Assembly: GCA_023374045.1 (NCBI GenBank) | Contig: CM041779.1 | Location: forward strand, 265,928,131-265,992,130 | DNA: 64,000 nucleotides | DNA from: Limonium bicolor | Lineage: Eukaryota; Streptophyta; Magnoliopsida; Caryophyllales; Plumbaginaceae | Reading direction: 5' to 3' | Part shown: positions 31,833 to 43,600 of the stretch, one piece after another | How positions within the stretch are numbered: position 1 is the stretch's first letter | Layout: every line of letters starts with the position of its first letter | The notes under the pieces: generated by a model | What the model was told of the DNA's origin: nothing | What the model saw: only the letters and a program-made list of their open reading frames with translations | Databases searched by the model: none | Position numbers and translations under genes: made by a program

Positions 31833-33650
31833 CTACGTCAAAGCATTTGAAAATGGAATATTAATTGTTAGTTTCTTAAAAATGCTAAGGAACTTACCAA
31901 ACTGCTCGTCGAGGTCTCTCTTTTTCAATCGATTTGGGAATGGCACTGGGAGCTCAGGGACCGCCCGTCGTGATGGTCTAGAAAACTGTGCAGCTTCACC
32001 ACTCAGCTCACTATCTTTCTGTGCACTGTTATCAACTGGAGTATTTTCTGACACCGGTCCTTCAATGATCTCTACCTATTGACTAACAACTTTGTCTTTT
32101 TCAGCTGGAGTGTTCTCAGCTTCAAGGATCGAAGGATCAAGCTGCTTACCACTCCTCAAAGTCACTGCTTTAGCGTATTCGCGAGGATTCTTCTCTGGCT
32201 GGCTAGGTAGAGCCCCTGCAGGTCTATCAGAAAGTTTTTCACTTAGTTGGGCAATCTGAGTCTCAAGATGTTTGTTGAAGGCTTTCTGCTCCAAGATGAA
32301 TGTCTTGTTCTCATGGTAGGTGTTCTCTTGCTGTTCGAGTTTCCTATTGGTCGACAGGATAAACTCTCGCATCATATATTCCAAATCTGAACTCACACCA
32401 GCTAGCTGTTTCTGTGCCTGCTGGTTCTGCATTTGCTGATTTTGATGAGGTCTCTGAAAATGTTGAGTGTTCTGCTGTGGAGGCCTCTGACTGTAGTTGT
32501 TTCCCTGGAACCTCTGCTGCTGATATCCTTGATTGTTTTGGTTGTTGTAGAAATTCCCTTGCCTGTTTCCCAGATAGTTTACCTCTTCATTTTGCTGAGA
32601 CGTACACTGGCACATGTTGGAACTTCTACCACAATACTCACACTGTGGGAAAAAATCGGTCACAACAGCGGCACTTGACTGAGGGTTCATCATTGCACAC
32701 ATCTTCTCAAATTGTTTAGACATCGCTTCCATCTTGGCAGCCAGAAAAGTATTCGAATCTACTTCATAAACTCCGACAGTTTTCTTTGGTGCAGCTTCTC
32801 CGGTTCTCGCACCTCCCCATTGATTGGATGCATTGGCAATGTTCTCCAATAATTCCTTGATTCTAGCTATTGGTAGCTCCATGAGGCTTCCTCCTGCACA
32901 AGTGTCTACCAACAAACGACTTGAATGATCCAAATCTTTGTAAAAGGACTGTAAAATTACCTCCTCTCCTAGGCCATGGTGTGGTACTCTGCGCACAATC
33001 CCTTTGAAACGCTCCCAAGCCTCAAATAATGTCTCACCAGTGAACTGCTTAAAGTTGGTAATCTCTCCTCTCATAATCAGCATCCGAGAAGGAGGGAAAT
33101 ATTTTGCCAAAAATGCATTTGCTAACTCCGTCCAGGTAGTGATACTGTTGGGCGTCAATGAGTTTAACCATTCTGCAGCTCTGTCTCTTAGGGAGAATGG
33201 GAAGAGAGTCAATCTAGCAACCTCTTGTGAAGCTGATGTAGAACAAGCTCCTACTAATCTCAGGAAAGTGGTGAGATGGACATTGGGATCTTCGCTGATT
33301 GTTCCGCTAAACTGGGGTGCATTCATGACCATAGTATCATAGTGTGTCTTGAACTACCAGTGCTCTCCTGCTGGTAACGCAGGAATTACTATCGGTGAGA
33401 TAAGCCCTTCAACGCTTGGGCAGGTGTAATCCCTCATGTGCCTCTCCGGATTGGTATTCTCCATATTAGTTTCTGGGGTGTTGTTTAGAATCCCTTCTTC
33501 AACAATTCCATCTGTTGGTGAATCTTTTGGAGGCACCTCCTGATTAAATGGAGGATCCAGCTCTAATCTTTTTCGAATCTTTCTTGTTACTCTGTCTATT
33601 TCTGGTTCAAATTTGAATTCAGGGTCTCCTACAGAACGAGTTTTAACCAT
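31833..33650 (-). pseudogene. Athila gag
   Basis: Start MVKTRSVGDPEF at 33650, soon after the PBS. One frame runs to 31836 with TAG stops at 33354 and 32076. The capsid domain has MNAPQFSGTISEDPNVHL, FPFSLRDRAAEWLNSL, WTELANAFLAKYFPPSR and ETLFEAWERFKGIVRRVPHHG, the classic Athila gag blocks. A Cys cluster CEYCGRSSNMCQC follows (His of a CCHC knuckle missing), then a very Gln/Asn-rich segment (32470-32640) and a coiled-coil-like stretch (YHENKTFILEQKAFNKHLETQ). The part after 32076 (PVPFPNRLKKRDLDEQFGKF) links to protease. Gag would form the particle. Confidence 0.95.
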
Positions 33651-33829
33651 AAAACACAAATCAGATAACTGACAGCAGTAACTCAAACAGATATTACCAT
33701 AACCGGTAATAAGAAACAATTTGCACAAAGCTGTCAAAATGAACAAAATAAAGTAACACAAGGATAAACTAAAAAGAACAGAAACAAAACAAAATTTAAT
33801 AAATAAAAATTAAACTAAGCAACCGTGCC
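33651..33829 (-). other. Athila leader between PBS and gag
   Basis: About 180 bp, A/C-rich in plus sense, with no ORF of its own; the upstream codons of the gag frame are read-through only. Confidence 0.6.
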
Positions 33830-33847
33830 TCCCCGGCAACGGCGCCA
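33830..33847 (-). other. PBS of Athila element
   Basis: On the minus strand TGGCGCCGTTGCCGGGGA stands six bases inside the LTR. This is the well-known Athila primer binding site (Asp tRNA type), fully matching. Confidence 0.97.
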
Positions 33848-34862
33848 TTAACTTGTTGGGTAAAAACCTAACGGCAAGTATACCGGTCGATTATAGCAAG
33901 TTTTCCTAGAAGTGTCCCTCCAGGTTATCGAATCCAAGGGAGGCAGCATTTTAGTTTAATTAATATTTAAGAACAAACTAATAACATTACTCAAGTAACA
34001 GGGGGTTTTGTTTGTTGAATTACTAGGTAAAGAAACAGAATGTAAATAAGACAAGAGTAATATATGCAAGAGCAATAATGAGCAAAATAATGATATTTCT
34101 GAATTAATGAGAAGGGAAAATTCCGGTTTACTACTCCTCCTAATTCTTCGGTTCCTTTCTCGATGTGTTCGCCAAAATTTAGACTAAAATCCTAGATCAT
34201 AATTATTCCACGTTCGGTCTCCCGCTCGGTGGAATCTAATTAACAGCTAATAAATTTTAACTCTCATTACAAATTTACTAATTGCTAACAGCTTTAAGGA
34301 TAATCCAGTTTAACGATCAGTTAATATGCTAGAGGAATTACCATCTCTAAATTAACCGGTGTTGTTCCTGTTGTCTATTATCTACCGCAGTTCTCACTTA
34401 TAAGCAGATAAACTGATAAAATCCAGTAATTGGCCAAATCACAAGATTTATAACAATAAATAAGGAACAGCACTTTAATCTGTTAAAATGGTAAATCACA
34501 AAGATAATGGAACCTCGAATTTGGATTACATAGCAAACCGAAATTTATAAAAACTACTCAGCCATGGAAATGAAATTACTGTGACAATATGTAAATGACA
34601 TTAAAGAAGAAAAAGAAGAAGAAACTCTGTTTTAAGGCTCTTTGATGGAGTCTCTGTGCACAACCAGCAGTTTCCTCCGCTCAATCTCCAGATAATGATG
34701 AAGTTTCCAGCTGCTTGTGTATTCCAGATTTCTGTGGATGTGTGTGGTGTTTGATGAGATGGATATATGAATGGAACGTGGGAAATGTGAAATGGAGATG
34801 GATGGAGTTGTGGTATTTTGCTCTCCAGAAAATTGTGTGTCTAAAATGAATGAGCTTCAGTT

Positions 34863-34872
34863 CTATTTATAG
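34863..34872 (-). promoter_or_regulatory. TATA box in Athila 5' LTR
   Basis: CTATAAATAG on the minus strand within an inverted repeat (CAGTTCTATAAATAGAACTG). Transcription would start some 30 bp to the left and read into gag. Confidence 0.8.
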
Positions 34873-35141
34873 AACTGATTTGTGGAATACGTAGCAGGAG
34901 CAAGGTGGTGGACAGTAGTGCTGGAGTTTGTAAGTGGAATGGTGGGTGTGTTACGTGAGTGTTTTGCTGGATTTGGGGAAGTGATTAGATTAGTGGAGTT
35001 GAGGATGGAAAGAAGCAGTGGAAGGGACAAAACGAGTATGGAAGAAAGGCTGGAGAATATGGGGCGGTGGTTTAGTTTAAAGAGAATAAAATTCTCTTTA
35101 CTTCACGTTCACGGGCTACAGACTGGCGCTTTCAGTAGTAT

Positions 35142-35394
35142 GGTCCGGGACTTAAGTGTTGTATGAAGTCCCGGACCGTAACATTGAAATGGTCGAGAGA
35201 TTGCTCTGCTTTGTGGTCCGGGACTTAAGGTTTGTATAAAGTCCCGGACCGTAGTGTGGAAACAGGTCGAGAATCCTTTCATTGTGTGGTCCGGGACTTA
35301 AGTTGTGTATAAAGTCCCGGACCATACATGTATTTAAGCCGAGAGTGGAGATTGTTGTGGTCCGGGACTTAAGTGATGCAACAAGTCCCGGACC
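35142..35394. repeat. Hairpin array in Athila 5' LTR, 4 units
   Basis: Units start at about 35142, 35215, 35288 and 35359, each with GGTCCGGGACTT and AAGTCCCGGACC arms. Here the first unit keeps both arms, unlike the 3' LTR copy. The array lies 270-530 bp upstream of the TATA box. Confidence 0.95.
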
Positions 35395-35644
35395 ATGTCT
35401 GTATTTAGGTCGAGAGTTGAATTTCCTGACTCCATTTAGCTTGTTTGAAAAACTATGGTCTCCAACAATGATATGAACATGTTTCTTTTGAGATCGAATA
35501 CCTGAAAAAGCACACAAAAACCATAAAAGAAGATAATTGCAACAAGAAACATAAAAATGCTCATAAGACAGGAATTTAGCAGTAAATGATAACAAATTGG
35601 GTATCAAAAGACCCTGTAGAAATAGGTAAATTTCTGACTTATCA

Positions 35645-35649
35645 CCTGT
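35645..35649. other. Target duplication of Athila element, right
   Basis: CCTGT directly after TTATCA; identical to 22461-22465. Confidence 0.95.
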
Positions 35650-36283
35650 AAGGTAATATAACTTGTCGGCCCCATGCCGTAGCGGAGTCGATGGCTCAGC
35701 CCGTCATAGAAGCGGTCCACCAGGATCTGGTCCGAATACCCCAAACCCAGCAGAAGACGAAGCAAGGCTGTGAACTCTAAGTAATACTCGTCCACTGTCA
35801 TCTTGTCCGTCTGCTTCAGCGCATCCAACTGCAAGAGCTTCTTCGTCTGGACATGGGCGGGATAGTATTTGGCTCGTAGTAGACTTGTGTATTGTTCCCA
35901 ACCGAAGTCTGGATTGGCCACATGCTCGGCCCTCACCAGCTTCTTCCAATCGCCTGCTGCTCCCTTCAAGTAAAACGCAGCCAGACGCACCTTGATCCCA
36001 GCAGGGACATCAAGGGTCTTGAAGGCGGTCTCCAGCTCGGAGATGTACGCCTCAAGCTTGGCGGGATCAGTCCCCCCCTTAAAAGATGAGGGTCGAAGGT
36101 CAGCAAGACTCTTCACCCAGTTTGGCTCCCGGGGCTGTGGCGGTGGAGGTGGTGTTGCACCAGGCTGATAACCATGTGCCCTAGTGCGGCAGCCACGATC
36201 TCTGCGATCGTCTGCCCTCCCGGTATATTTGCAGCCTCGTCGCCTCGACCATGGCCTCGGCCTCCTCTCAGACGTCCTGCCAT
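35650..36283 (-). pseudogene. Tekay-2 gag, N-terminal half
   Basis: Likely start MAGRLRGGRGHGRGDEA at 36283, then a frameshift near 36170 into a frame with ATPPPPPQPREPNWVKSLADLRPSSFKGGTDPAKLEAYISELETAF. Further blocks VRLAAFYLKGAAGDWKKLV, WEQYTSLLRAKYYP and MTVDEYYLEFTALL are the standard plant gag domain of chromovirus-like elements. It breaks off after MGPTSYITLQ at the Athila insertion and continues at 22460. It would form the particle shell. Confidence 0.93.
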
Positions 36284-36501
36284 CTGAATAAGCACAACTC
36301 ACATTAGGTTCGTATTCACCACGGTTTCGGTTCACGAATTTATAACGTCCGTAGACGGTAAAGACGATCCACACTTATTAGTGGTCATCTGACTCTTCTC
36401 ACTCTAACTTTTCTCACACCTTTATCCCTAAACTTATGCCTTACTCATATCCTAACTCGGTGGTCATCTATGTTCGGTAATTCCTTATTCAGAGCGTAAC
36501 T
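36284..36501 (-). other. Tekay-2 leader
   Basis: Non-coding stretch between PBS and gag. The part next to the PBS (GTTCGGTAATTC..AGAG..GTAACTACGCTCT on the plus strand) matches the Tekay-1 leader at 17218-17252. Confidence 0.7.
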
Positions 36502-36515
36502 ACGCTCTAAAACCA
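36502..36515 (-). other. PBS of Tekay-2, mutated
   Basis: Minus strand TGGTTTTAGAGCGT against TGGTATCAGAGCGT in Tekay-1. Two substitutions, one C-to-T. Confidence 0.85.
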
Positions 36516-38054
36516 CTTTTTGTAACACCCCGTCTTAATCCAATAGTGGTTATCGCAATCTTAACAATACATATATAAACATCGCAGCGGAAATTAACAT
36601 ACACCAGGACCTTGCTACGGTCTGAATCGCAGAAATAACCGAACTTAAATACTTACAAACGTCTAACCAAAATATACACCAACCGAGTTTACAAGTTTCT
36701 CATCAACCGACATAATTCACCACAAGTTCTAACATCCACAGACGGGTGCACAGGAGCAACCCGTACGCAAAATAAATCCCGACCTAGGTCTAACCACCCC
36801 TACTCTCAAGATGAGTCTTCTGCGGGTGTTTACCTGCAAAATAAACATTCTCCACCGAGGGGGTCAACACCTTTGCTCGCACGATTCTCTTATAGCCCCC
36901 AAGCTAACGGGACTACGACGACTAATTGTCGATAGCATGGAGATTGATTAGATACACAACATAAATCAGAAGTGCAATAAACAACAATCCACATATGAAC
37001 ATTCATAGTTCAAACACAATGAACGACTTAAAAGTGTTCCCTTAATAAGTGAGTTAATCAGTTAACTCCTTAAGTTATGGTTCCTCTTAATCTCAGTCCA
37101 ATCTTATCTTACCTCAACCTTAATCCTTATCTCAATCTCAATATATAAACCGTTCTTTAATTAGAAATGGTTGCATCTTATCTCAATTTTTATTTTTGTC
37201 GAGTCAAAAGCAACCCTAGCCAATGAGCTATTAACTCCTTTGGTTGAATAAACAACTTACCTTAAAATTAGGATTTAAATTATCCTACCGCACCATCTTA
37301 ATCTGCCTCTTACCTTGGACTGAAATCCAAGGTAGCTGAGCCGACTTTCGACCCTAGGCGACAAGTCCGAAGACAAGTCCTTAAGCGGAAGTCAGATCTG
37401 ATTCAGATACCGACCCCCTTTCCTTAACATGCATGACCGGAGTCAGTCCCGAATTCCTCACTCCCCCCATGTTCCAGTAAGTAGAAAGTCTCAAAGACGA
37501 AGTGTTAGCTAAACCTTTCTCGGGTATTAACCAACCAACAATTAGGGAGTGAATTCTTATCTCAAACCATATTACTAAGCCTTATTAGTAAGTAACCTCA
37601 AGTCAAGTGTGTTAGTTTAAATCACAAACACACAAGAAGTACAATAAGTCCGGTTTTCATGCTTTATCTTGTTTTAGTCAAAACAAATAAACAGATAGCA
37701 CACAAGCCGAGGGACACCTCGTTAGCAAGCAGACTACAAGAAAACCATACCGTTCACCGTCGACGGTCGTTTGTCTAATCTCCTTCCGAATCCCAATTCA
37801 CAAACCCTAAAACATTCATTCAGGTTTAGGTCATTAGTTATTTCCATATTACTTAACTCACTTAGCCACTAATGATCCCCATTTAAATCCCATCAAGTTC
37901 TTATAACTTAACCTTAAACACTTAATTCATTTCTTATTTAGCTTACCTTCTTAACTCTTGTATTCTTATCTTCCTAATCATAATTACCCTCTTGATGGCA
38001 TACCACTAATACCACTTAACATCCTTAGAATTAAAAAAAATTAATAAGTATAGG

Positions 38055-38388
38055 CCGACCGACCCACCGACCGACCCTACCCCAGGGTCGGTCCATTTTA
38101 GAGACATTCTAGTCTGTAAAATTCCTACTCGACCGACCTTGCCATGGTTGGTCCTAAGGTCGGTCCATTCCAGAGAACTTTCCTGTTTGTACATTTAAGC
38201 CCGACCGACCTTGCCAAGTTCAGTCCCAAGGTCGGTCCATTCCAGAAAAATTTTTGTCTACAAAATTCAAGCCCGACCGACCTTGCCAAGGTCGGTCCTA
38301 AGTCCGGTCCATTCCAGAGAGTTTCCTGGATGGTTAAACTGGGCTCGACCGACCTTGCCAGGGTCGGTCCCAAGTTTGGTCTGCTCCA
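38055..38388. repeat. CGACCGACCTTGCC/GGTCGGTCC array in LTR E, period about 72 bp
   Basis: About five units. The last four are regular (starts near 38131, 38202, 38273 and 38345), each with CGACCGACCTTGCC, AAGGTCGGTCC and ATTCCAGAGA plus a T-rich tail. It is a more expanded version of the arrays in LTR A and B. The ORFs reading through it on both strands are repeat translations. Confidence 0.9.
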
Positions 38389-40392
38389 GACCCTTGTTCC
38401 TAAATGCTTATTTCACTCCCAATCTTCCCATAAATGTCATAGTATGTTCTAACACCATTTTGGCACATTAAACCCACCTTATAACATTCACCAAACTCTT
38501 TAATTTCACCACCAAAGATCTTCTCAATCATTTTTACTCAATCCTTACAAGAACTCCTAACACTTACACTTAATTCCATACATTACCAACATGGAATTTA
38601 CCTAAACTCCTACTATCCAAAGTGTTACCTCCTTAACAATTTGACTACTCCATATACATCATTATTCATCCTCATTTCATTCACCAAAACTTCCCCATGG
38701 TCATATACTCTAGTTCACACCCAAGTCATTTCAAGACCTTATATCTTATTTCCTTCAAATTTTGCACAAGTTTCCTAACTTCTCTTATCATGGTCTTGGT
38801 GCCTAAAATTCACCATTGTGACCCCTAATTCCTCCTATACATTCCTAGGCCATTCTAATCCTTAAGAACTCCTTAACCTATTCATTTTTCACCAATACAC
38901 CCTTAATGTTACTAGTACTTCTTAGTTTCATAAAATCTCCTTAAGATACGTTAAACACTTAGTTTCGCCACCAAATTTTGACATGGCTTCCCTAGTTTAT
39001 TCTTATACCCAAACACTTATGTTTTCCAACCTTAAACAAGCATAACACTCAAATCCTCAATAAACACTCTTACACACAATATTACACCCAAACTACACTA
39101 CATCACAACATAGTGTATAAACTTAAATTGCTTGGCACTTAGGCCCTTAATGACTTGGCTCTTAGGCCCTTAAATGACATAATACTTAATCACTAAATTT
39201 CCCACATAATAATAGCCTTTGACCTGCAAATACACACAACAAAGCTCCCATTGCAATCATAGTGTTCTTGTAATTCACCTTGTGATTGTTTAACTAACTC
39301 ATTTTGCCATTTGCTCCTTAGTCACAAGTTCTCAAACATAATCATGATCTTTCTCCTAGGTTTAATAACCCCTTCCTAATTTAAACTCCAAGCTACACAT
39401 ACCCTTTATCTAACTCTCATTCCTTAAAACAATAAAACACCTTAAGGTAAGTTATTTACCTTGTTTTTCCAAGCTTTTCCTCACACTTTCCTCCTTAGGT
39501 TTTTCTTGTTTGATTTTGGCCACCAACTTAACTCTCCTTTCCAATGTTCTAATCAATATACAATGACTCTAATGAGTGCTAAAGTATACACTAACCTTAA
39601 GGAACCATTCCTAGGTTAAAAATGTGTTTTAAGGTATTAAAATGAATATTTACCTTTGAAGTCTTAAGTTAGGCTTGGATATGAATCAAAGAGGACCTCC
39701 TCTAGCCCTTGCAGAATGAAAACAAGCTAGTTCAAGGGATAAAATAAGATCCCATGAACTGGTAATTTTTGGACATGAAGGAAACTTAATTTTACTTCCA
39801 CTTTCCTTACCTTGAATGAATGGAGAAGCTAATGGACTATTGAAACTGATTTTTCCTCCTCTAATGGAGTTTTCTCTTGGCACCGAAATGGAGCTTTTCC
39901 AGTTTTGAAACGATAGGAAGCAAGAGCTTGACCTAACTAAGAGTTATATGTGTTTAGTTTTGGATTTGGAGCTAAAATAAGTGCTTGGCAAGCAAATGAA
40001 GATGGAGCAAGTATAGAGCTGCTTCTTACGTGAATGGAGAAGGGAGGAAGATGGTGAAACCGATGGGAAAGGAAGAAATGAAGAGGAAGAGGAAGAGGAG
40101 AGAGGTAAGTATAAGGTAAGATATTTTCTTTTTAAAAGCAAATAGTGAACTTACTACTTTTCCCTCTTATTTTCTTAAGTTGGCTGGCTAATGTGGTGAG
40201 TCACCACACTTAAAAACCGGCCCCCTTGTTAAACAAGGATATTTTTGGTTTTTGTTGACCAACTAACTAAACTAAGTTGATTAAAGACTAAACTAGGCAC
40301 TATTTGGCACAATTCACAAATTAGTGCACATATTTGTGAAATTTTTTATTTCCCATTTATTTAGGCTTCCTAATGTGATAATAAGCAGTACA

Positions 40393-40397
40393 CAAGT
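40393..40397. other. Target duplication of Sire-1, left
   Basis: CAAGT directly before TGAAGAAACC; the partner copy is at 55174-55178. Confidence 0.9.
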
Positions 40398-40612
40398 TGA
40401 AGAAACCTACTGTGTGTAAGACTTGAACTGAGATAATATAGTGACAATAGAAGAAAAAGGAAACTCGGACTATAACTCAGAAACACGTATCGCACTCGAT
40501 ACACAATGAGCACGTAGTGTGTTCACTACACAACCTATACACGAGTTCTAAACTCTCAACACGAAAAGAGTACAATCCACTCTTAACATCTACCACTTTC
40601 CTCAGCACTCAG
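40398..40612 (-). repeat. Sire-1 3' LTR, first part
   Basis: TGAAGAAACCTACTGTG onward, matching 54609-54823 of the 5' LTR with few differences. Ends with CTCAG, the target of the solo LTR. Confidence 0.93.
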
Positions 40613-43600
40613 TGAAATACCCCAAATCAAATTAACATTATAAAACCATTATTTAATGGAAAATAATCCAAATATAAATCATTTCACGTACGCATGCAAA
40701 CCCATGCATGAGAACGTTACGTAAAAATAGTCGTTTTTCCATAAACGCTAAAACGCCTTAGAAACATATGATCAATCATGACCTTGTATGACCTTCTAAA
40801 CTTAACACAAATGGTCATACACTCATTATATGAATATATAAACATATTCCCTAGGCTATATTCAGTCAAAAACGCAAAACGCTCGGGAGTGCTCACGCAC
40901 GCCCCTTAAAGCACGAAAAGCCCGGAGGAGTGCCGAGGTGGCACGAACTCCTATAAAATTAATTCCTAGAGTTCCTAACATCATTATTAACCATTCTAAA
41001 GAGAACCCACGAAGTGGTTTCTCAAAATTCAACAAAAACCACAGGAGGATTTCTTAGCGCTCCTTTTTGCCCGGGAGTTTCCCGATGGCCCGTAAATTAT
41101 GTCACGGGTTGATGTAACCCCATATAACTCAATGTAACATCTTAATATATGTTTATTTACTATAATAAGTGTTTTTAAACACTTGGAACTCATAAAGACA
41201 ATTTATTTTACAAAATATCCTTAGAGCACAAAAACACACCTTTGGGTGTCACAAAAACGCGTTTTACGCAATTACCTTGTAGTTTTATACATGCCACGAA
41301 TTAAGAATATTAAATAGGGTTACAATGACCCTCTAAATCAATTAATTGCAGTGTCAAAAAAGGTGCTCTATAGGGGCCGATTTTCAGTCCAAAAACTAGT
41401 ATAAAACTTACATTAAAAACTTATAAAAGGCATAAGACATGGTGACTCACCTTCCCATGTGCTATAATACTTAATGTCAAAGTATGTAGGTCTCATTTGA
41501 CCACCAATATGTCGAAATAATGCCATGGAACAAGGCCATGTTAGCTAGACAAAAACAAAATGTTAAAAGCAAAAAGTAGATTCTTATTCCACCTTTTTGA
41601 ATTCTTATAATTCAAGTGACCTTCCTAGCTTGTTCTTGGCTCTTCATTACCGATGGAGAAGCTCCAATTGACCCTTGGAATCGACCACCTACAAGAAAAG
41701 AAGAAGACAAGCATAACTTAGAAAAAATCAAAAGAACAAACTTACCTAAATTTCCTTGTCTTCTAGCTCACATTATTTTCTTCCACCTTGCCTTGTCACA
41801 CCACACCGAACACATGCTTGTAACATGGGAATTTATTGAGCCAATAACCTATGTAATAAACTAAGGAAAAGAATAGTCAATTGACATTAAAAATTAACAA
41901 AACAAAAATCAATCAAATTTGCATTCTCTTCTTCTTACGTGAGCCTAGCCTCATTCTTTTCCTTGCACACTACATTGCCGATTTGGTAAGGCTCCCTCCT
42001 CTCTCTTCTTCCTTCATCTTCTTCCTTTGAAGCTCTTAAGTCCATCAATGGAGTTTTAACTTCTATCTTCATCTTTAAGGTAATTTCCTAGCATTTCTTG
42101 TCAAGCCTTGAAGCAAAACTCTTCCTAGCACACCTACAAGGATTTGGCATCAACTAATGCTCCAAGAAGGTTGTCTAAACCAACATTAATCCAAGGAGCA
42201 TCTCAAAGTTATCTTAAGGTAGTTTTCATGCTTGAAAATCCTTAAAGCACATTTTTGTGTGTAACCGATTTCTACTTCTTCTAAGGTTCTTTTCTTCTTC
42301 ATTTTCATGAAGGAAAGTTTGTTCTTCATCCACCTTAAGTGAGCCGAATTTATAAGGAGAAAAAGCTTAAGGTAAATTCTTGGAAAACTACTTACAAATC
42401 TACTTTAGATCTTTATTGAAGATCTAACTCCTAAACTCCTTTACCACTTGCATACAACCGAAGTGGAGCATCAAAATTTCCTTGGAGAAAACTTGGAGAT
42501 TCAAGAGGAGTTCAAGCACTTAACCACCTTTGTTAAGAAGTAAGTTTACTAAGTTAATCTTTATGTTTTAAGCTTTGTTAAGCTTCTAAAAATTATACAA
42601 AAATTATGTACATCTCCTAGGTTATATAAAACCGAAACTACATGGTATAATATACCAAAAATATGATCTATAACATATATGGAAAATATTTACCTTAAGT
42701 CACATTTTTGTGTCACAAAATTTATTTATGTTACATATAAATTCAAGACGAAATTTATTTTGAGCTAAGAATCAATATAAGACATTACAATAATTTTTAC
42801 ATGAGTTATATAACTCCTATGAATTTATGTATAATTATTTTGACATATAAATCCACTTTTATATACTATACGATCACTAATTAATTATGGCCGAATGGTC
42901 TAAGTAATAAATAGGTATTAATGACCTACTTAGGTATATAAACTTATATTATAAAGTTTGGAGAGTTAAAAATATTATATTAGTGCTTAAATGGCTAATT
43001 AATTAAGTTATGTGGCTAAAATGTAATTTTTACAAAGTTTGGTGTATATATTGTGAAAGCCGAGAGTTAAGGGTATGTTTGGAGTAATTATGATATAATA
43101 TAAGGTTAGGAATTAAGTTTATGAATTTTAGATAATTTAAACAAGTGTTAAAATAACACTTTATAAAGTTTTGGGCTATTATGTAATTTATAAAAGTTAT
43201 TATGAAAGTTTGGAACTTAATATGGGGCGAATTCGTAAATAAGAAAATTATGAAGTTCACTTTCGAAATTTTGAAGAATTAAATATTTAAACTATAGTTT
43301 ATAAGTTATTAAGTAACTATTATAAAGTTTTGGGGTGAAAATGTAATTAATGAAAAGTACATGACCAAATCCGGATTACTTTGGGTTAGTTTGGTAATTT
43401 AAGAATTTATATATATATATATTCGGCATTTATGGAGAATTAAAATAAAAACTATAGTTTATAAGGCATTATGTAAAGATTATAAGATTTTGTGGCTAAA
43501 CTGCAATTATAGGAAATATATATATATAGGCCGAGAATTGAAGGAGCTAAGTTGTAATTTTCGAAAGTTATAATATTTAAAAGTTATATATCAAAATATT

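Larger units (their letters stand above)
22466..35644 (-). mobile_element. Athila-type element, full length, 13.2 kb
   Basis: Two LTRs of 1791 bp each (22466-24256, 33854-35644), an Athila-type PBS, PPT, gag, protease, RT, RNase H and integrase, and an env-like third ORF after integrase. The target duplication is CCTGT. It reads leftward and is inserted in gag of Tekay-2. The LTRs look about 98% identical by eye. Coding lesions: stops at 33354, 32076, 31833, 31128, about 30181 and 26331, and frameshifts near 30390, 29400 and 28219. The element is close to full coding length but inactive. Confidence 0.97.
33854..35644 (-). repeat. Athila 5' LTR
   Basis: Same ends and length as the 3' LTR. Contains a TATA box (34863-34872) and the hairpin array (35142-35394). 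In element orientation the array lies upstream of the TATA box, in U3. Confidence 0.97.
36521..40397 (-). repeat. Tekay-2 5' LTR (LTR E), first part
   Basis: Starts TGTAACACCC next to the PBS and follows LTR A/B along its length with clear divergence (indels near 37140 and 38700). Interrupted at CAAGT (40393-40397) by Sire-1; the remaining 360 bp are at 55179-55538. The array 38055-38388 lies inside. Confidence 0.92.

Noticed and set aside
32414..32719. 101-codon plus-strand ORF
   Set aside because: Antisense of the Gln/Asn-rich part of Athila gag.
38144..38452. 102-codon ORF (plus) and minus-strand ORFs with repeated GPTLARSVG or VGPKVGPFQ
   Set aside because: Translations of the 72-bp array in LTR E; open only because the unit length is divisible by 3.
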